From assembly GCA_900768515.1 (NCBI GenBank), contig CAAGDG010000182.1, positions 1 through 64,000 of the forward strand: a DNA stretch of 64,000 nucleotides, written 5' to 3'. The DNA comes from Lentisphaeria bacterium. GTDB taxonomy: Bacteria; Verrucomicrobiota; Lentisphaeria; Victivallales; Victivallaceae. The notes under the pieces were generated by a model, which did not search any database, was not told the DNA's origin, and saw only the letters and a list, made by a program, of their open reading frames with translations. A program made the translations under genes and the position numbers. This document shows positions 1-10,625 of this stretch, in pieces (the first letter of the stretch is position 1; each line of letters starts with the position of its first letter).

Positions 1-1
1 C

Positions 2-430
2 GGCGTCAACCTCGCAACCTTTCTCGGCTTCCGGCACGGCGGCGCCTTCGGCGCGCTGCTCTGCACCGCGGGACTGCTGCTGCCGAGCTATCTGCTGATG
101 ATGGCGGCGCTCCGCTCGCTGCACCGCTGGAACGACAGTCCGGTGGTGCGCGGAATCATGGAGACGGTGGCGCCGGTCACACTCGGACTGATGGCCGCCA
201 CCATGCTGATCTATCTGGAGTGTTCGCTCTTCACGGCGGAAATTCCTTGGCGCTACCTGCTGGAACTCGGCATCGGCCGCTGGCATGCCTACGAGGGACC
301 ATTCCGGATCTGCATCGGAGCGATTCCGGGGCTTCTCGCCTCATGCTGGCTGCTCTACCGGAACAAATGCAGCATCATGTGCGCGATTTTTTCATCGGCG
401 GCATACGGAGCTCTGCTCTGCCGGGTATGA
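2..430 (+). CDS. CHR-family (chromate-type) transporter, C-terminal part only
   Basis: The window opens inside this gene, so only about the last 142 codons are present, in the frame beginning at base 2. The translation is hydrophobic segments separated by short polar loops. It begins with GVNLATFLGFR, followed by a Gly/Ala-rich helix and LLLPSYLL, which fits the start of a CHR (ChrA) repeat; the later VAPVTLGLMAA helix also fits this family. CHR proteins are inner-membrane anion transporters linked to chromate efflux; many members have untested substrates. The gene ends about 30 bases before the promoter of the next gene, with no clear intrinsic terminator. The family call rests on a few motifs and topology, and the missing N-terminal half prevents deciding between one-domain and two-domain forms. 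Confidence 0.7.
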   Translation, partial: GVNLATFLGFRHGGAFGALLCTAGLLLPSYLLMMAALRSLHRWNDSPVVRGIMETVAPVTLGLMAATMLIYLECSLFTAEIPWRYLLELGIGRWHAYEGPFRICIGAIPGLLASCWLLYRNKCSIMCAIFSSAAYGALLCRV

Positions 431-461
431 AGGTTTTTTGAGAAGTTTCCGCCCGATTCAG

Positions 462-489
462 TTGCAATTCGGACGGATCGGTCTATAGT
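462..489 (+). promoter_or_regulatory. Predicted sigma-70-type promoter for the U32 gene
   Basis: TTGCAA (462-467), a 16-base spacer, then TATAGT (484-489). Transcription would begin near 496. That leaves about 40 bases of leader before the ATG at 537 but only a few before the in-frame ATG at 501, so it supports the downstream start. Confidence 0.55.
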
Positions 490-536
490 TTACAAAAGTT
501 GTGGATGTAACGGAAGTGACACCCGATCACAGGATT

Positions 537-2771
537 ATGAAGAAGGAAAACTCGTTTCAGCCGGAGCTGCTCGCCCCGGCCGGAAGTCCGGCCTGCGCAC
601 TCGCCGCGTTCGAGGCGGGAGCAGACGCGATCTACGCCGGGCTGGCCCGGTTCAACGCCCGCGAACGGGGCGAAAATTTCACGCCCGACCTGATGGCGCG
701 CATCGTCGATCACGCCCACCGGCTCGGGCGGAAGGTTTACGTGACGCTCAACACGCTGATCAAGGAGGAGGAACTGCCGGCGGTGGCGGAGTATCTGGCA
801 TTGCTTGAAGAGATTGCGCCGGACGCGCTCCTCGTGCAGGACCTCGGCATTGTCCGGATGGTCCGCGAATATTTTCCATCGCTCACACTGCACGCCTCGA
901 CCCAGATGGGATTCCACAACTCGGCCGGGCTGGAAATCGCCGCCAAGCTCGGATTCACCCGGGTGGTGCTCGAACGGCAGATGACGCTGGAGGAGATCGC
1001 GGCGGTCCGGGCATCGACCGGACTCGAACTCGAAGTCTTCATTCACGGCGCGCTCTGCGCGTCGCTTTCGGGACAGTGCCTCTTCTCCTCGTATCTCGGC
1101 GGTTACAGCGGCAATCGGGGCAAGTGCAAACAGCCCTGCCGCCGCCGCTACTTCTCGAAGCACGGGAACGGGTTCTTCTTCTCTCCACAGGACCTCTGTT
1201 CCATCGAAATGATCCCGGAACTGCGCCGGCTCGGAATCAATTCGCTGAAAATCGAAGGGCGGCTCCGCCAGCCCGACTACGTCCGCCAGACCGTCGCCGC
1301 CTACCGGATGCTGCTGGACGCTCCGGAAGCGGAGTTCCGCGACCGGATCGGCGAGGCGCGCAACCTGCTCAGCAAAGGGTGCGGCCGCAAATGGTCGCTC
1401 GGATTCTTCACGGAGAAATCCACTGAAAACCTGATCCAGCACGACGCCCTCGGCGCCGCCGGAATGCTCTGCGGAACTGTGGACGAACTGCGGGAAAACG
1501 GTTTCGGGTTCACCACCTCGAAACGGCTCTTTCTGGGCGACCGGCTCCGGGTGCAGCCGCAGTCCGGCGACGAAGGTTCGGCGGTCACCATCACCCGGAT
1601 GTTCGTCGAGAATCAGCCGGAACGCAAGGCGCTGCCTGGGCAGCACCTCGTTGTGCTCTGCGATAAACCGATGCCGGCCAACGGGCTGGTGTTTAAAATC
1701 GGGGAAAGTTTCCCGGACGCCTCCCGCGAACTTGCGGCGCTTCCCCCGCGTCGGACCCGGCTCGATCTGGACGCGACTTTGACCGCGGACCGAATCACCA
1801 TCGACGTTGTCAACGCCCCCTTCCCCCGCTGGGAGAAACCGCTCTCGCTTGCGGCGGCCAACGCAAGACCGGTCACGGAAGAAGCGCTGGCGGAGGAGTT
1901 TGCGGCATCCGATTCAACCACCTTCGCGCTGGGAAAATTCACCGCCCGGATCGAAGGAAGTTTCTTCCTGCCGGCCAGTGAGCGCAAGGCGCTGCGGCGG
2001 GAATTCTGGAACGCGGTGAAGGAGTCCATCAAACCCGAGGCGGTTTTCAAATCCTCGGCGGAGGGGCTGGAGAAGTTCCGCCGCGCCTATCTTGGGCTCA
2101 AGCCGGAGTACACACTCCCGGAAACGCTGGTCGAAACGGTCGCTGTCAAACCCAACGGCGCCGAACCGGCCAGCCGGAAGGCGATCCGGGCCTGCGGCGT
2201 CTACGATTTCAGCAAGCGGACCGACGAGGTGATTTTGCCGGAGTTCTGTCCGGAAGGAAAACTCGCTTCGCTTCGCCGGGCGGTCCAGGCGGCGGCAGAC
2301 GCCGGAATCCGGCGCTTCCGGGTGACCGGACTCTTCGGATTCGCCCTGCTCCGCAACATCGCCCCGGAGAGCGTCGCCGCCTCGATGCCGCTGCCGGTGG
2401 CGAACTCGATGGCGGCGGCCGAACTCTCCCGGTTCGGAACCACCCGGGTCATGGCGCACATCGAACTGGAACGCAGCTCGATCGAAGCGCTGCGCGACCA
2501 TTCGCCGCTGCCGGTGGAACTCTATCGGCTGGGGCGCCCGGCATTGCTGAACACCCGGGCGAAAATCCCTGTCGAGGGAGAGTTCCGGGATGCGCGCGGC
2601 AATGAATTTTCGGCCCGCCGCGACCGGCGCGACGGCATGACAAGAATCTATCCGAAGCGGGTGCATTCGGTCCCCCGCCTCTCCGGAATCTACGACTACT
2701 ACGACCTGACCAACGCCCGCTGGAATCCGCCGGAAACCGGTACGTTCAACTTCGAGGCGGAATGGTTCTGA
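537..2771 (+). CDS. U32 peptidase-family protein, probable 23S rRNA C2501 hydroxylase (RlhA-like)
   Basis: This 744-residue protein opens with PELLAPAGSP and GADAIYAG, the N-terminal signature of the U32 family. It carries the diagnostic Cys-rich block at about residues 166-203: EVFIHGALC, SGQC, then NRGKCKQPCRR. U32 proteins of this length with a long C-terminal extension (DUF3656 type) include RlhA, which hydroxylates a 23S rRNA cytidine using a prephenate-derived cofactor and probably an iron-sulfur cluster on these cysteines; shorter members modify tRNA (TrhP). The length favours the RlhA group, but the exact substrate is inferred. The start at 537 has AGGA just upstream and a leader consistent with the promoter. 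The in-frame ATG at 501 lies almost at the predicted transcription start and has no ribosome site. moxR follows after 24 bases and is probably co-transcribed. Confidence 0.88.
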   Translation: MKKENSFQPELLAPAGSPACALAAFEAGADAIYAGLARFNARERGENFTPDLMARIVDHAHRLGRKVYVTLNTLIKEEELPAVAEYLALLEEIAPDALLVQDLGIVRMVREYFPSLTLHASTQMGFHNSAGLEIAAKLGFTRVVLERQMTLEEIAAVRASTGLELEVFIHGALCASLSGQCLFSSYLGGYSGNRGKCKQPCRRRYFSKHGNGFFFSPQDLCSIEMIPELRRLGINSLKIEGRLRQPDYVRQTVAAYRMLLDAPEAEFRDRIGEARNLLSKGCGRKWSLGFFTEKSTENLIQHDALGAAGMLCGTVDELRENGFGFTTSKRLFLGDRLRVQPQSGDEGSAVTITRMFVENQPERKALPGQHLVVLCDKPMPANGLVFKIGESFPDASRELAALPPRRTRLDLDATLTADRITIDVVNAPFPRWEKPLSLAAANARPVTEEALAEEFAASDSTTFALGKFTARIEGSFFLPASERKALRREFWNAVKESIKPEAVFKSSAEGLEKFRRAYLGLKPEYTLPETLVETVAVKPNGAEPASRKAIRACGVYDFSKRTDEVILPEFCPEGKLASLRRAVQAAADAGIRRFRVTGLFGFALLRNIAPESVAASMPLPVANSMAAAELSRFGTTRVMAHIELERSSIEALRDHSPLPVELYRLGRPALLNTRAKIPVEGEFRDARGNEFSARRDRRDGMTRIYPKRVHSVPRLSGIYDYYDLTNARWNPPETGTFNFEAEWF

Positions 2772-2795
2772 CGCTTCACCACAAAGGATATTCGC

Positions 2796-3731
<936 letters not shown>

Positions 3732-3795
3732 CCGGAACTCCCGGAAGGGGAGCGACGATTTCACCGGATCTTGTTGAAAATAAGGAATTATCATA

Positions 3796-4026
3796 ATGTC
3801 GACAAAGAAAACCTACGAGGTGATCATCGCCACCGACGAGTGCAAAGGGTGCGAACGGTGCGTGATCTCCTGTCCGCGCGGGGTTCTGGCCATGGGAACC
3901 GCCCTGAACAAACTGGGGTTTCCCGCGGTGGTCCGGACCGGCAACGCCTGCATCGGGTGCGGCGGCTGCTTTTACACCTGTCCCGAACCGGGAGCGTTGA
4001 CCATCGTGGAACGCATCCCCGAATAA
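3796..4026 (+). CDS. 4Fe-4S ferredoxin, delta-type subunit of 2-oxoacid oxidoreductase
   Basis: This 76-residue protein carries two 4Fe-4S binding motifs: [12 protein letters not shown] near residues 16-27 and [12 protein letters not shown] near 54-65. It has no transmembrane segment or signal peptide. Its position immediately before the alpha and beta-gamma subunits of a 2-oxoacid:ferredoxin oxidoreductase, and its small size, identify it as the delta (ferredoxin) subunit. It would take electrons from the beta subunit's cluster and pass them to soluble ferredoxin. The start ATG at 3796 follows an A/T-rich stretch (AAGGAATTATCATA) with AAGGA at suitable spacing. The intergenic gap to the alpha subunit is 97 bases and contains a hairpin and a tRNA-like fragment, both listed separately. 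Confidence 0.92.
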   Translation: MSTKKTYEVIIATDECKGCERCVISCPRGVLAMGTALNKLGFPAVVRTGNACIGCGGCFYTCPEPGALTIVERIPE

Positions 4027-4039
4027 AACGATCACGAGA

Positions 4040-4063
4040 CCGCCCGCCGCCCTCCCCGGGCGG
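4040..4063 (+). terminator. GC-rich hairpin between delta and alpha subunit genes
   Basis: CCGCCCG (4040-4046) pairs with CGGGCGG (4057-4063) across a 10-base loop. There is no T tract after it on either strand, so it is more likely an mRNA-stability or pausing element than a full intrinsic terminator. Confidence 0.35.
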
Positions 4064-4092
4064 AAAAGGCCGATGGCGGGAGTCGAACCCGC
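4064..4092 (-). other. tRNA 3'-end-like fragment (T-arm plus part of acceptor strand)
   Basis: Read on the minus strand, 4092-4076 forms a perfect T-arm: stem GCGGG, loop TTCGACT, stem CCCGC. It is followed by CATCGGCC, which resembles a tRNA acceptor 3' strand. No CCA follows. The expected partner GCCGATG, D-arm and anticodon arm are not found in the next ~80 bases, which are instead the start of the alpha-subunit gene. It is therefore a fragment, not a working tRNA gene. It may be a relic of an integration event or a chance match. Confidence 0.45.
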
Positions 4093-4123
4093 AGGCCGGG
4101 CCTCATATTATGGAGAATCAATC

Positions 4124-5182
4124 ATGGAATATACCAATCGAATGCTGCTCAAAGGCAACGAAGCGGTCGTCTACGGCGCGCTGCTGGCCGGGTGCGAATG
4201 CTTTTTCGGCTACCCGATCACGCCGGCCAGCGAAATTGCCCACACCGCCGCCCGCTGCTTTCCGAAACTCGGCCGCACCTTTCTGCAGGCCGAATGCGAA
4301 ATCGCCGCGATCAACATGGTCATGGGCGCAGCGGCCAACGGCCGGCGGGCGATGACCGCCAGTTCCGGACTCGGAATCAGTCTCAAGCAGGAGGGAATCA
4401 GCTACCTCTCCGGCAGCGAACTGCCCGCGCTCGTGGTCGACATCATGCGCGGCGGTCCCGGGCTCGGAAACATCGCACCGGAACAGGCCGATTACTTCCA
4501 GGTGGTCAAGGGCGGGGGGCACGGGAGCTACCGCTGCATCGTTCTGGCGCCCGCCTCGGCGCAGGAGATGTGCGATTTCGCCTTCACCGCTTTTGAACTG
4601 GCCGAGAAGTACCGGATCGTCGTCTACATTCTGACCGACGGCGTGATCGGCCAGACCATGGAGACGGTGACGCTGCCGGAACCGCTCCCCCGGCGGCCGG
4701 TCCCGGAGTGGGCGCTCGACCTCAGCCGGAGCCGCCACAACATGATCAGTTCGATCTACCTCGAAACCGACGATCTCGAGGCGGTCAACCGGCGGCTTCA
4801 GGCCAAATACAGGAAAATCGAGGAAGAGGAGCAGCGCTGCGAACTCTACCGCGCCGACGACGCCGAATTTCTTCTGATCGGGTACGGCATCTCCGGACGC
4901 CTCGCGCGCACCGCGGTGGACGAACTGCGCAAACAGGGGGTCCGGGCGGGACTGCTCCGGCCGATCACCCTCTTCCCCTTCCCGGTCCGGGAACTGCGGC
5001 GCTCTCCGGCGAAGGAGTTTTTCGTGGTTGAAATGAGCGCGGGCCAGATGATCGACGACGTCCGGCTCGCCATCAACTGCGACCGCCCGGTCCACCTGAT
5101 CAACCGGATGGGCGGAAACATCGCCACCATCGACGAGATCGTCGCCAGAACGCTTGAACAGCTCTCCTGCAAAGGAAAATGA
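4124..5182 (+). CDS. 2-oxoacid:ferredoxin oxidoreductase, alpha subunit
   Basis: This 352-residue alpha subunit has the pyruvate/2-ketoisovalerate:ferredoxin oxidoreductase architecture. The N-terminal pyrimidine-binding domain begins with [17 protein letters not shown] and [12 protein letters not shown], continues with [20 protein letters not shown], and contains [11 protein letters not shown]. The C-terminal transketolase-type domain contains [16 protein letters not shown] and [12 protein letters not shown]. The complex oxidatively decarboxylates a 2-oxoacid with coenzyme A and thiamine diphosphate, reducing ferredoxin; branched-chain oxoacids or 2-oxoglutarate are likelier substrates than pyruvate, but sequence alone does not settle this. 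The start at 4124 is preceded by GGAG at good spacing. A longer ORF from 4073 would translate the tRNA-like fragment and is not credible. Its stop overlaps an ATG at 5179. Confidence 0.93.
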   Translation: MEYTNRMLLKGNEAVVYGALLAGCECFFGYPITPASEIAHTAARCFPKLGRTFLQAECEIAAINMVMGAAANGRRAMTASSGLGISLKQEGISYLSGSELPALVVDIMRGGPGLGNIAPEQADYFQVVKGGGHGSYRCIVLAPASAQEMCDFAFTAFELAEKYRIVVYILTDGVIGQTMETVTLPEPLPRRPVPEWALDLSRSRHNMISSIYLETDDLEAVNRRLQAKYRKIEEEEQRCELYRADDAEFLLIGYGISGRLARTAVDELRKQGVRAGLLRPITLFPFPVRELRRSPAKEFFVVEMSAGQMIDDVRLAINCDRPVHLINRMGGNIATIDEIVARTLEQLSCKGK

Positions 5183-5184
5183 AA

Positions 5185-6669
<1,485 letters not shown>

Positions 6670-6696
6670 CCGGATGCAAAAAAAGGAGGTGGGAGA

Positions 6697-7032
6697 ATGC
6701 ACTATATCGTCATGATTCTCGGATTTCTGCTATCCGTCGCAATCTGCGGCTTCGCGCTGCATGTCGGCGCGAAGATCCTCAAAGAGGAACAGATCAACTG
6801 GCCGACCGCCCTGATCATCGCGCTCATCGCAAGTCTTTTCTCGCTGATTCCGGTTCACGGCCTGCTCAGGCCCATCCTGAGCTGGGTGGTGATGCTGGCG
6901 CTGCTGAAGAAAGTCGGCGGCGTTTCCGAACTCTGGCCGAGCGGAGTCCTGCTGGTTGTGATTGCGGGAATCCTGCAGAATCTGATCTTTGCCGGAATTA
7001 TGATCGCCATGATGGGCATCCACCACGGCTGA
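6697..7032 (+). CDS. Small hydrophobic membrane protein of unknown function
   Basis: This 111-residue protein is almost entirely membrane segments. Four hydrophobic helices can be drawn, at about residues 3-23, 38-52, 58-72 and 82-104, separated by short charged loops (AKILKEEQ, KKVGG). No known motif is recognised. The start is well supported by AAAAAAGGAGGTGGGAG directly upstream, one of the strongest ribosome sites in the window, so it is a real, probably well-translated gene. It closes the oxidoreductase operon and could anchor or serve that complex, but this is only positional inference. A bidirectional hairpin follows at 7122-7141. Confidence 0.8.
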   Translation: MHYIVMILGFLLSVAICGFALHVGAKILKEEQINWPTALIIALIASLFSLIPVHGLLRPILSWVVMLALLKKVGGVSELWPSGVLLVVIAGILQNLIFAGIMIAMMGIHHG

Positions 7033-7121
7033 ACAAAAGTTGACCGGCCCCGGCGCGACCCAAGTCGCCGCGCCGGAAGCCGGTCTATGCCATCAGCCGT
7101 TTGAGTAGAACGGACTGGAGG

Positions 7122-7141
7122 GGCCGGGCTTCCGCCCGGCC
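7122..7141. terminator. Bidirectional hairpin between convergent genes
   Basis: A perfect 8-bp stem GGCCGGGC / GCCCGGCC closes on a TTCC loop. It lies between the end of the small membrane-protein gene and the end of the minus-strand lipoprotein gene. No T run follows, so it is a probable but not textbook terminator for both directions. Confidence 0.5.
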
Positions 7142-7163
7142 TCATACTATACCATGGGAAAAC

Positions 7164-8888
7164 TTACTTTGCAACCGCGGCCTTCGCACGATTCATCAGA
7201 TCGTCGAACACCGGTTTCGGATACGCGACCTCTTCGTTGAGCATCAGGATCACCTGCTCCGGTGAAACGTATTCCCCGAGCTGGTAGGTTTGGACGTGAC
7301 CATCCGCGAACCCCACGTGCAGTTCGCCGTCGGCATGGACGCCGGGTTTGTCGAAAATCACCGGAAACCGGGACGGATTTTCGATTTCATCGGTCTTGAT
7401 GTTGCCGAAGTAAACATAGCTGACATTCTCCTCGGTCACCGCGTCGAACGACTTCGCGGCAACCCGCTTGTCTTCCGGACAGATCAGTATCGTCGGAGCC
7501 TCCCCCAGATACTCGTCAAGCTCCTTGAGGCCGGCCGCGCCGGAAGCGGCCGGAAACCGCTCGTCGTGATCGGACGCGTAGAACAGGCTTACCAGAAGAA
7601 GCTGTTGCAGATTCGTCGTGCACAAAGAGTCGTCGGAATCCCCGACGCCGTCCAACGCGGTGACCTGCCTGAACACGGTGGCGATCATCGCACCATAGAA
7701 CCGGATCGGGAACTTCAGCTGGAAATCGCTCATCGAAACATTCGCCCGGGCCACCGAGGCGTACCCATCCTTCTCACAGGTTTCCACCATGTAGCAGACC
7801 GGTTCATCCAGCGCGCCGAGAATGGCGCCCAGCATCTCCAGGGAGGGCTGGAGCCCCGGATTGTTTCCGGCGCACTCACCCAGCGCGAGCACGGAATCGA
7901 TCAACTCCTTGTCAATGTTCACATAGAGGTAGTTCAAACCGGCTTCCGGCATGTCGGCGAAGTAGGCGGCCAGCTCCGGATCCGCGGCCGCGCCATTGCC
8001 GGCCGCCGCCTTTTCGACGGCCGCGAGAATCGCCGGATTGCTGACCAGGGTGATCCGGTCGGAACCGAAGGTCACCTGCGGGACCAGCCCCGGCAGCGGG
8101 AAAACCACCGGCAGAGCAAAGGTGTTTTCACGGCCCTCGACCCGGGTCAGCATCGGCGCATACTCCTTGAGCAGCCGGGAACCAAGCACGCCTCCCTGGT
8201 CCGGAATCACCAGCATCAGGGCGCAGTTCTGCTCCGCGTCATTTTCTCCGACGGTCGCGGCCAGCAGGAAATACTCTCCGGAAACCGAATCGAGAAGCGT
8301 TTCCGCACTCTGTCCGAAAGTGGCTTTCGCGCCTTCGTCAAGAATTTCCGGCACCTCTTTCATCTCTTCAAAGGGGGCGGCCTTCAGTCCGGCGGCCAGC
8401 GCCCGGTAGGCGGCGCCGAGATTCAGGAATCCGCCGGCCGCCAGCCGGGTCCCCTTCGGAATCCAGCGGTGCATCGTGAACGGACGGTTCTCACGTCCGG
8501 CCAGATCGAAGAGCACCCCTTCCGGATTCTCTCCGGTATATTCAAAACAACGAATCCGGTAGAACGGTTCTTCCGCAGCGATTCTCCGGCTGCTGAGTCC
8601 GAATCCGCGCAGCTGGTCGATGCCGAGCAGGTCAAGACCGCAGTGGATCATTTCGACGGTCGACTCCGATTCCGGTTCCACCGCTTCCGCAACGGTGTCC
8701 ACAGCGTCGTCGACCTCTTCCGCGATACCGTCCAGATGCAGATAGAAGAGATAGTCGCCCCCTTGATCAAGCCGGGAGACGGTTGCATTGTAACTGATCT
8801 CCTCCGGAGAACGCTCCGCGACGCAGCCGGCGGTCACAAGCAGAACCACCGCCCCGATTGAAGATACCGATGTCAGAAACTTGTTCAT
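7164..8888 (-). CDS. Lipoprotein ending in a pseudopilin-like (H-X-DG) domain
   Basis: This 574-residue protein starts with a lipoprotein signal peptide: a hydrophobic core and lipobox LVTAGC with the acylated Cys near residue 21. Residues ~30-400 form a large domain of unknown function shared with the next gene (YNATVSRLDQGG). The last ~170 residues look like the soluble part of a PVC type II-secretion-like pseudopilin: TTNLQQLLLVSLFYASDHDERFP, then ILICPEDKR, then the H-X-DG signature as GVHADGELHVGFADGHV, with ten rather than nine intervening residues. The N-terminal prepilin helix is replaced by the lipoprotein module. The start overlaps the upstream paralogue's stop by ATGA, with AAGGAGGAG just inside that gene, so the two are translationally coupled. 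Function unknown; likely periplasmic or outer-membrane anchored. Confidence 0.85.
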   Translation of the reverse strand: MNKFLTSVSSIGAVVLLVTAGCVAERSPEEISYNATVSRLDQGGDYLFYLHLDGIAEEVDDAVDTVAEAVEPESESTVEMIHCGLDLLGIDQLRGFGLSSRRIAAEEPFYRIRCFEYTGENPEGVLFDLAGRENRPFTMHRWIPKGTRLAAGGFLNLGAAYRALAAGLKAAPFEEMKEVPEILDEGAKATFGQSAETLLDSVSGEYFLLAATVGENDAEQNCALMLVIPDQGGVLGSRLLKEYAPMLTRVEGRENTFALPVVFPLPGLVPQVTFGSDRITLVSNPAILAAVEKAAAGNGAAADPELAAYFADMPEAGLNYLYVNIDKELIDSVLALGECAGNNPGLQPSLEMLGAILGALDEPVCYMVETCEKDGYASVARANVSMSDFQLKFPIRFYGAMIATVFRQVTALDGVGDSDDSLCTTNLQQLLLVSLFYASDHDERFPAASGAAGLKELDEYLGEAPTILICPEDKRVAAKSFDAVTEENVSYVYFGNIKTDEIENPSRFPVIFDKPGVHADGELHVGFADGHVQTYQLGEYVSPEQVILMLNEEVAYPKPVFDDLMNRAKAAVAK

Positions 8889-10522
8889 AGCTCCTCCTTG
8901 CTAATAATGGATCCTTCCACAGCAGCGGCGGCGGATTCCTCCGACAGCAGCGCCTGGCGCAATTTCCGCAGCAACTCCGGGGAATAATGGCGGCGGCGGT
9001 TCAACTCATCCAGCAACTCCACGGGGGAACCGGCCCGGATCATTTCGACGTGACCGTCACAGAACAGGATGTTGAATCCCTGCAAATGCACCCCGTTCCG
9101 ATCGAGCAGCAGCGGGATTTCGGAGCTGCCGCGCTCCGCCGTCGCCGGAAGATAAAAATACCCCGGCTTTTCCCCCTGCCCGGGACACGTCAGACAGTCG
9201 TCGGCCCCCTCCGGCAGCTCCGAAAGCGACGCCGGGTACTTCCCGTCATGTTCGTCCGCATACAGTTCCAGATAGACGCCCAGCTGCCTGAGCTGGCTCA
9301 TGCACTGAATCTGCCGGGCCTTGGCGCGGGCGTTGTTCAGCGACGGCAGCAGCATGCCGGCGAGAATCGCGCCCTGCGTCATCTTCTGTTGCATCCCATC
9401 CGGAATGAAATTGGAACGCAAAGTCATCGCGTATCCGTCGTCGGCGCAGCGGAAGCCGCCGCAGCAGATCCAGGGACCGAAACTCTCGCCCAGCGCCTCA
9501 AGCTCCTTCGATCCAGTCACGGCAGCCAGTTCCTTGAGATTGATCCGGAGCCAGAACACGGCGCGTCCCTCATCCGGCAGCGCCTTCCTGCAGAACCGGA
9601 ACTTCCCGGAATCCACCAGCCGTTCTCCCGACTCCAGCTCGGAGAGTGCGCTCCGGTCGCTGATCAGAAGCACCCGGTTGGTCTGCAGCACGATTTCCGG
9701 AGCCAGGTGGGGCAGGTCCGAACTTTCCGGCATTTTCCAGCCGTCGGCGGTCGCGCTCCAGCCGACCGAACCGCTCCGCTCACGCAGCAGGGTGGCCAGG
9801 AGTCCGGAATTATCCGGCACCGAAACGAGGAAGCGCACCGGAAGCGTCTTCGTCCCTTCCAGCACCAGGAAAAGATACTCTCCCTCCAGACTGTCGAGCA
9901 GATCGGGCAGCTGGATGCCGAATGCGACCGAACACGCGGTCTCCACCGACCCCGGGACGCCTCCGAGAATCGGATTTCCGGAGGTCAGCATCGCTTTCTT
10001 GGCCAGGCGCCAGATGTTGCCCGGTTCCAGATGAAGATCGACCGCGGCCAGCGCAGAAGCGGGAATGGAACCGGTGAATGTAAAATCCCGGTTTTTCCTC
10101 CCCCAAAGGTCGTAGAGCAGCCCCTCCGGATCATCTCCGGTATTCAGAAACAGCCGGGAGAGGAACACCGGCTTTTCAGAATCCGCGGCATTCTCCCGGC
10201 GACAGCTGAACGCCCATGCCCGGATCGCGCCGGGATTCAGAATCCGCAAGCTGCTCTCAAGCACTTCGATCCCGGCCAGGACCGCCTGCCGGTCGCGGTC
10301 GCCGGACTCGAAATTCAGCGCCACGAGCTTCCGGCTGACGCCGATGAAGTCGAACGGTTCGGATTCACAGTCCCGGTAGTTCAGCAGCAGACCTCCCGTA
10401 TCGACCCGGGAAATCGTTTCGGTGAAAAGTTTATTTTCCGGTTTCGACTCCTCGCTGCAGCCGCAGAACAGCAACGCCGCGCCCAGTGCCGCTGTAAAAG
10501 TTCGGAATCTTCTCTTTCGCAT
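8885..10522 (-). CDS. Lipoprotein ending in an H-X9-DG pseudopilin-like domain (paralogue)
   Basis: This 545-residue protein begins MRKRRF with a hydrophobic core and lipobox LLFCGC. Its body resembles that of the following gene (FTETISRVDTGG, DPEGLLYDLWGRKNRDF against NPEGVLFDLAGRENRPF), so the two are tandem paralogues. The C-terminal third carries a clear pseudopilin-type module: LLPSLNNARAKARQIQCMSQ, LRQLGVYLELYADEHDGKYP, then a Cys pair, and exact H-X9-DG as HLQGFNILFCDGHVEM. The start at 10522 is preceded by GGGAGG at workable spacing and places the lipobox correctly; a longer ORF from 10675 would bury the signal peptide. The final codons contain the ribosome site for the coupled downstream gene. 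Function is unknown; the pair is probably PVC-specific. Confidence 0.84.
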   Translation of the reverse strand: MRKRRFRTFTAALGAALLFCGCSEESKPENKLFTETISRVDTGGLLLNYRDCESEPFDFIGVSRKLVALNFESGDRDRQAVLAGIEVLESSLRILNPGAIRAWAFSCRRENAADSEKPVFLSRLFLNTGDDPEGLLYDLWGRKNRDFTFTGSIPASALAAVDLHLEPGNIWRLAKKAMLTSGNPILGGVPGSVETACSVAFGIQLPDLLDSLEGEYLFLVLEGTKTLPVRFLVSVPDNSGLLATLLRERSGSVGWSATADGWKMPESSDLPHLAPEIVLQTNRVLLISDRSALSELESGERLVDSGKFRFCRKALPDEGRAVFWLRINLKELAAVTGSKELEALGESFGPWICCGGFRCADDGYAMTLRSNFIPDGMQQKMTQGAILAGMLLPSLNNARAKARQIQCMSQLRQLGVYLELYADEHDGKYPASLSELPEGADDCLTCPGQGEKPGYFYLPATAERGSSEIPLLLDRNGVHLQGFNILFCDGHVEMIRAGSPVELLDELNRRRHYSPELLRKLRQALLSEESAAAAVEGSIISKEEL

Positions 10523-10625
10523 AACCGGTCGCCTCCCTGTAAATTCGACAAAAATAAGTCCTCGATTTACAATAGAGGCTTCTTCCGGAAAATGCCAGCC
10601 GGAAACTCCAATCCCGGCCATTTTT

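Noticed and set aside
501..536. ATG at 501 as start of the U32 gene.
   Set aside because: It lies a few bases after the predicted transcription start with no ribosome site, and family members begin at the position matching the ATG at 537.
4073..4123. ATG at 4073 as start of the oxidoreductase alpha subunit.
   Set aside because: The extra residues would be translated tRNA-like sequence, and the ATG at 4124 has GGAG at correct spacing.
4064..4140. A complete minus-strand tRNA gene.
   Set aside because: Only the T-arm and part of an acceptor strand are found; no anticodon arm, D-arm, pairing 5' acceptor or CCA.
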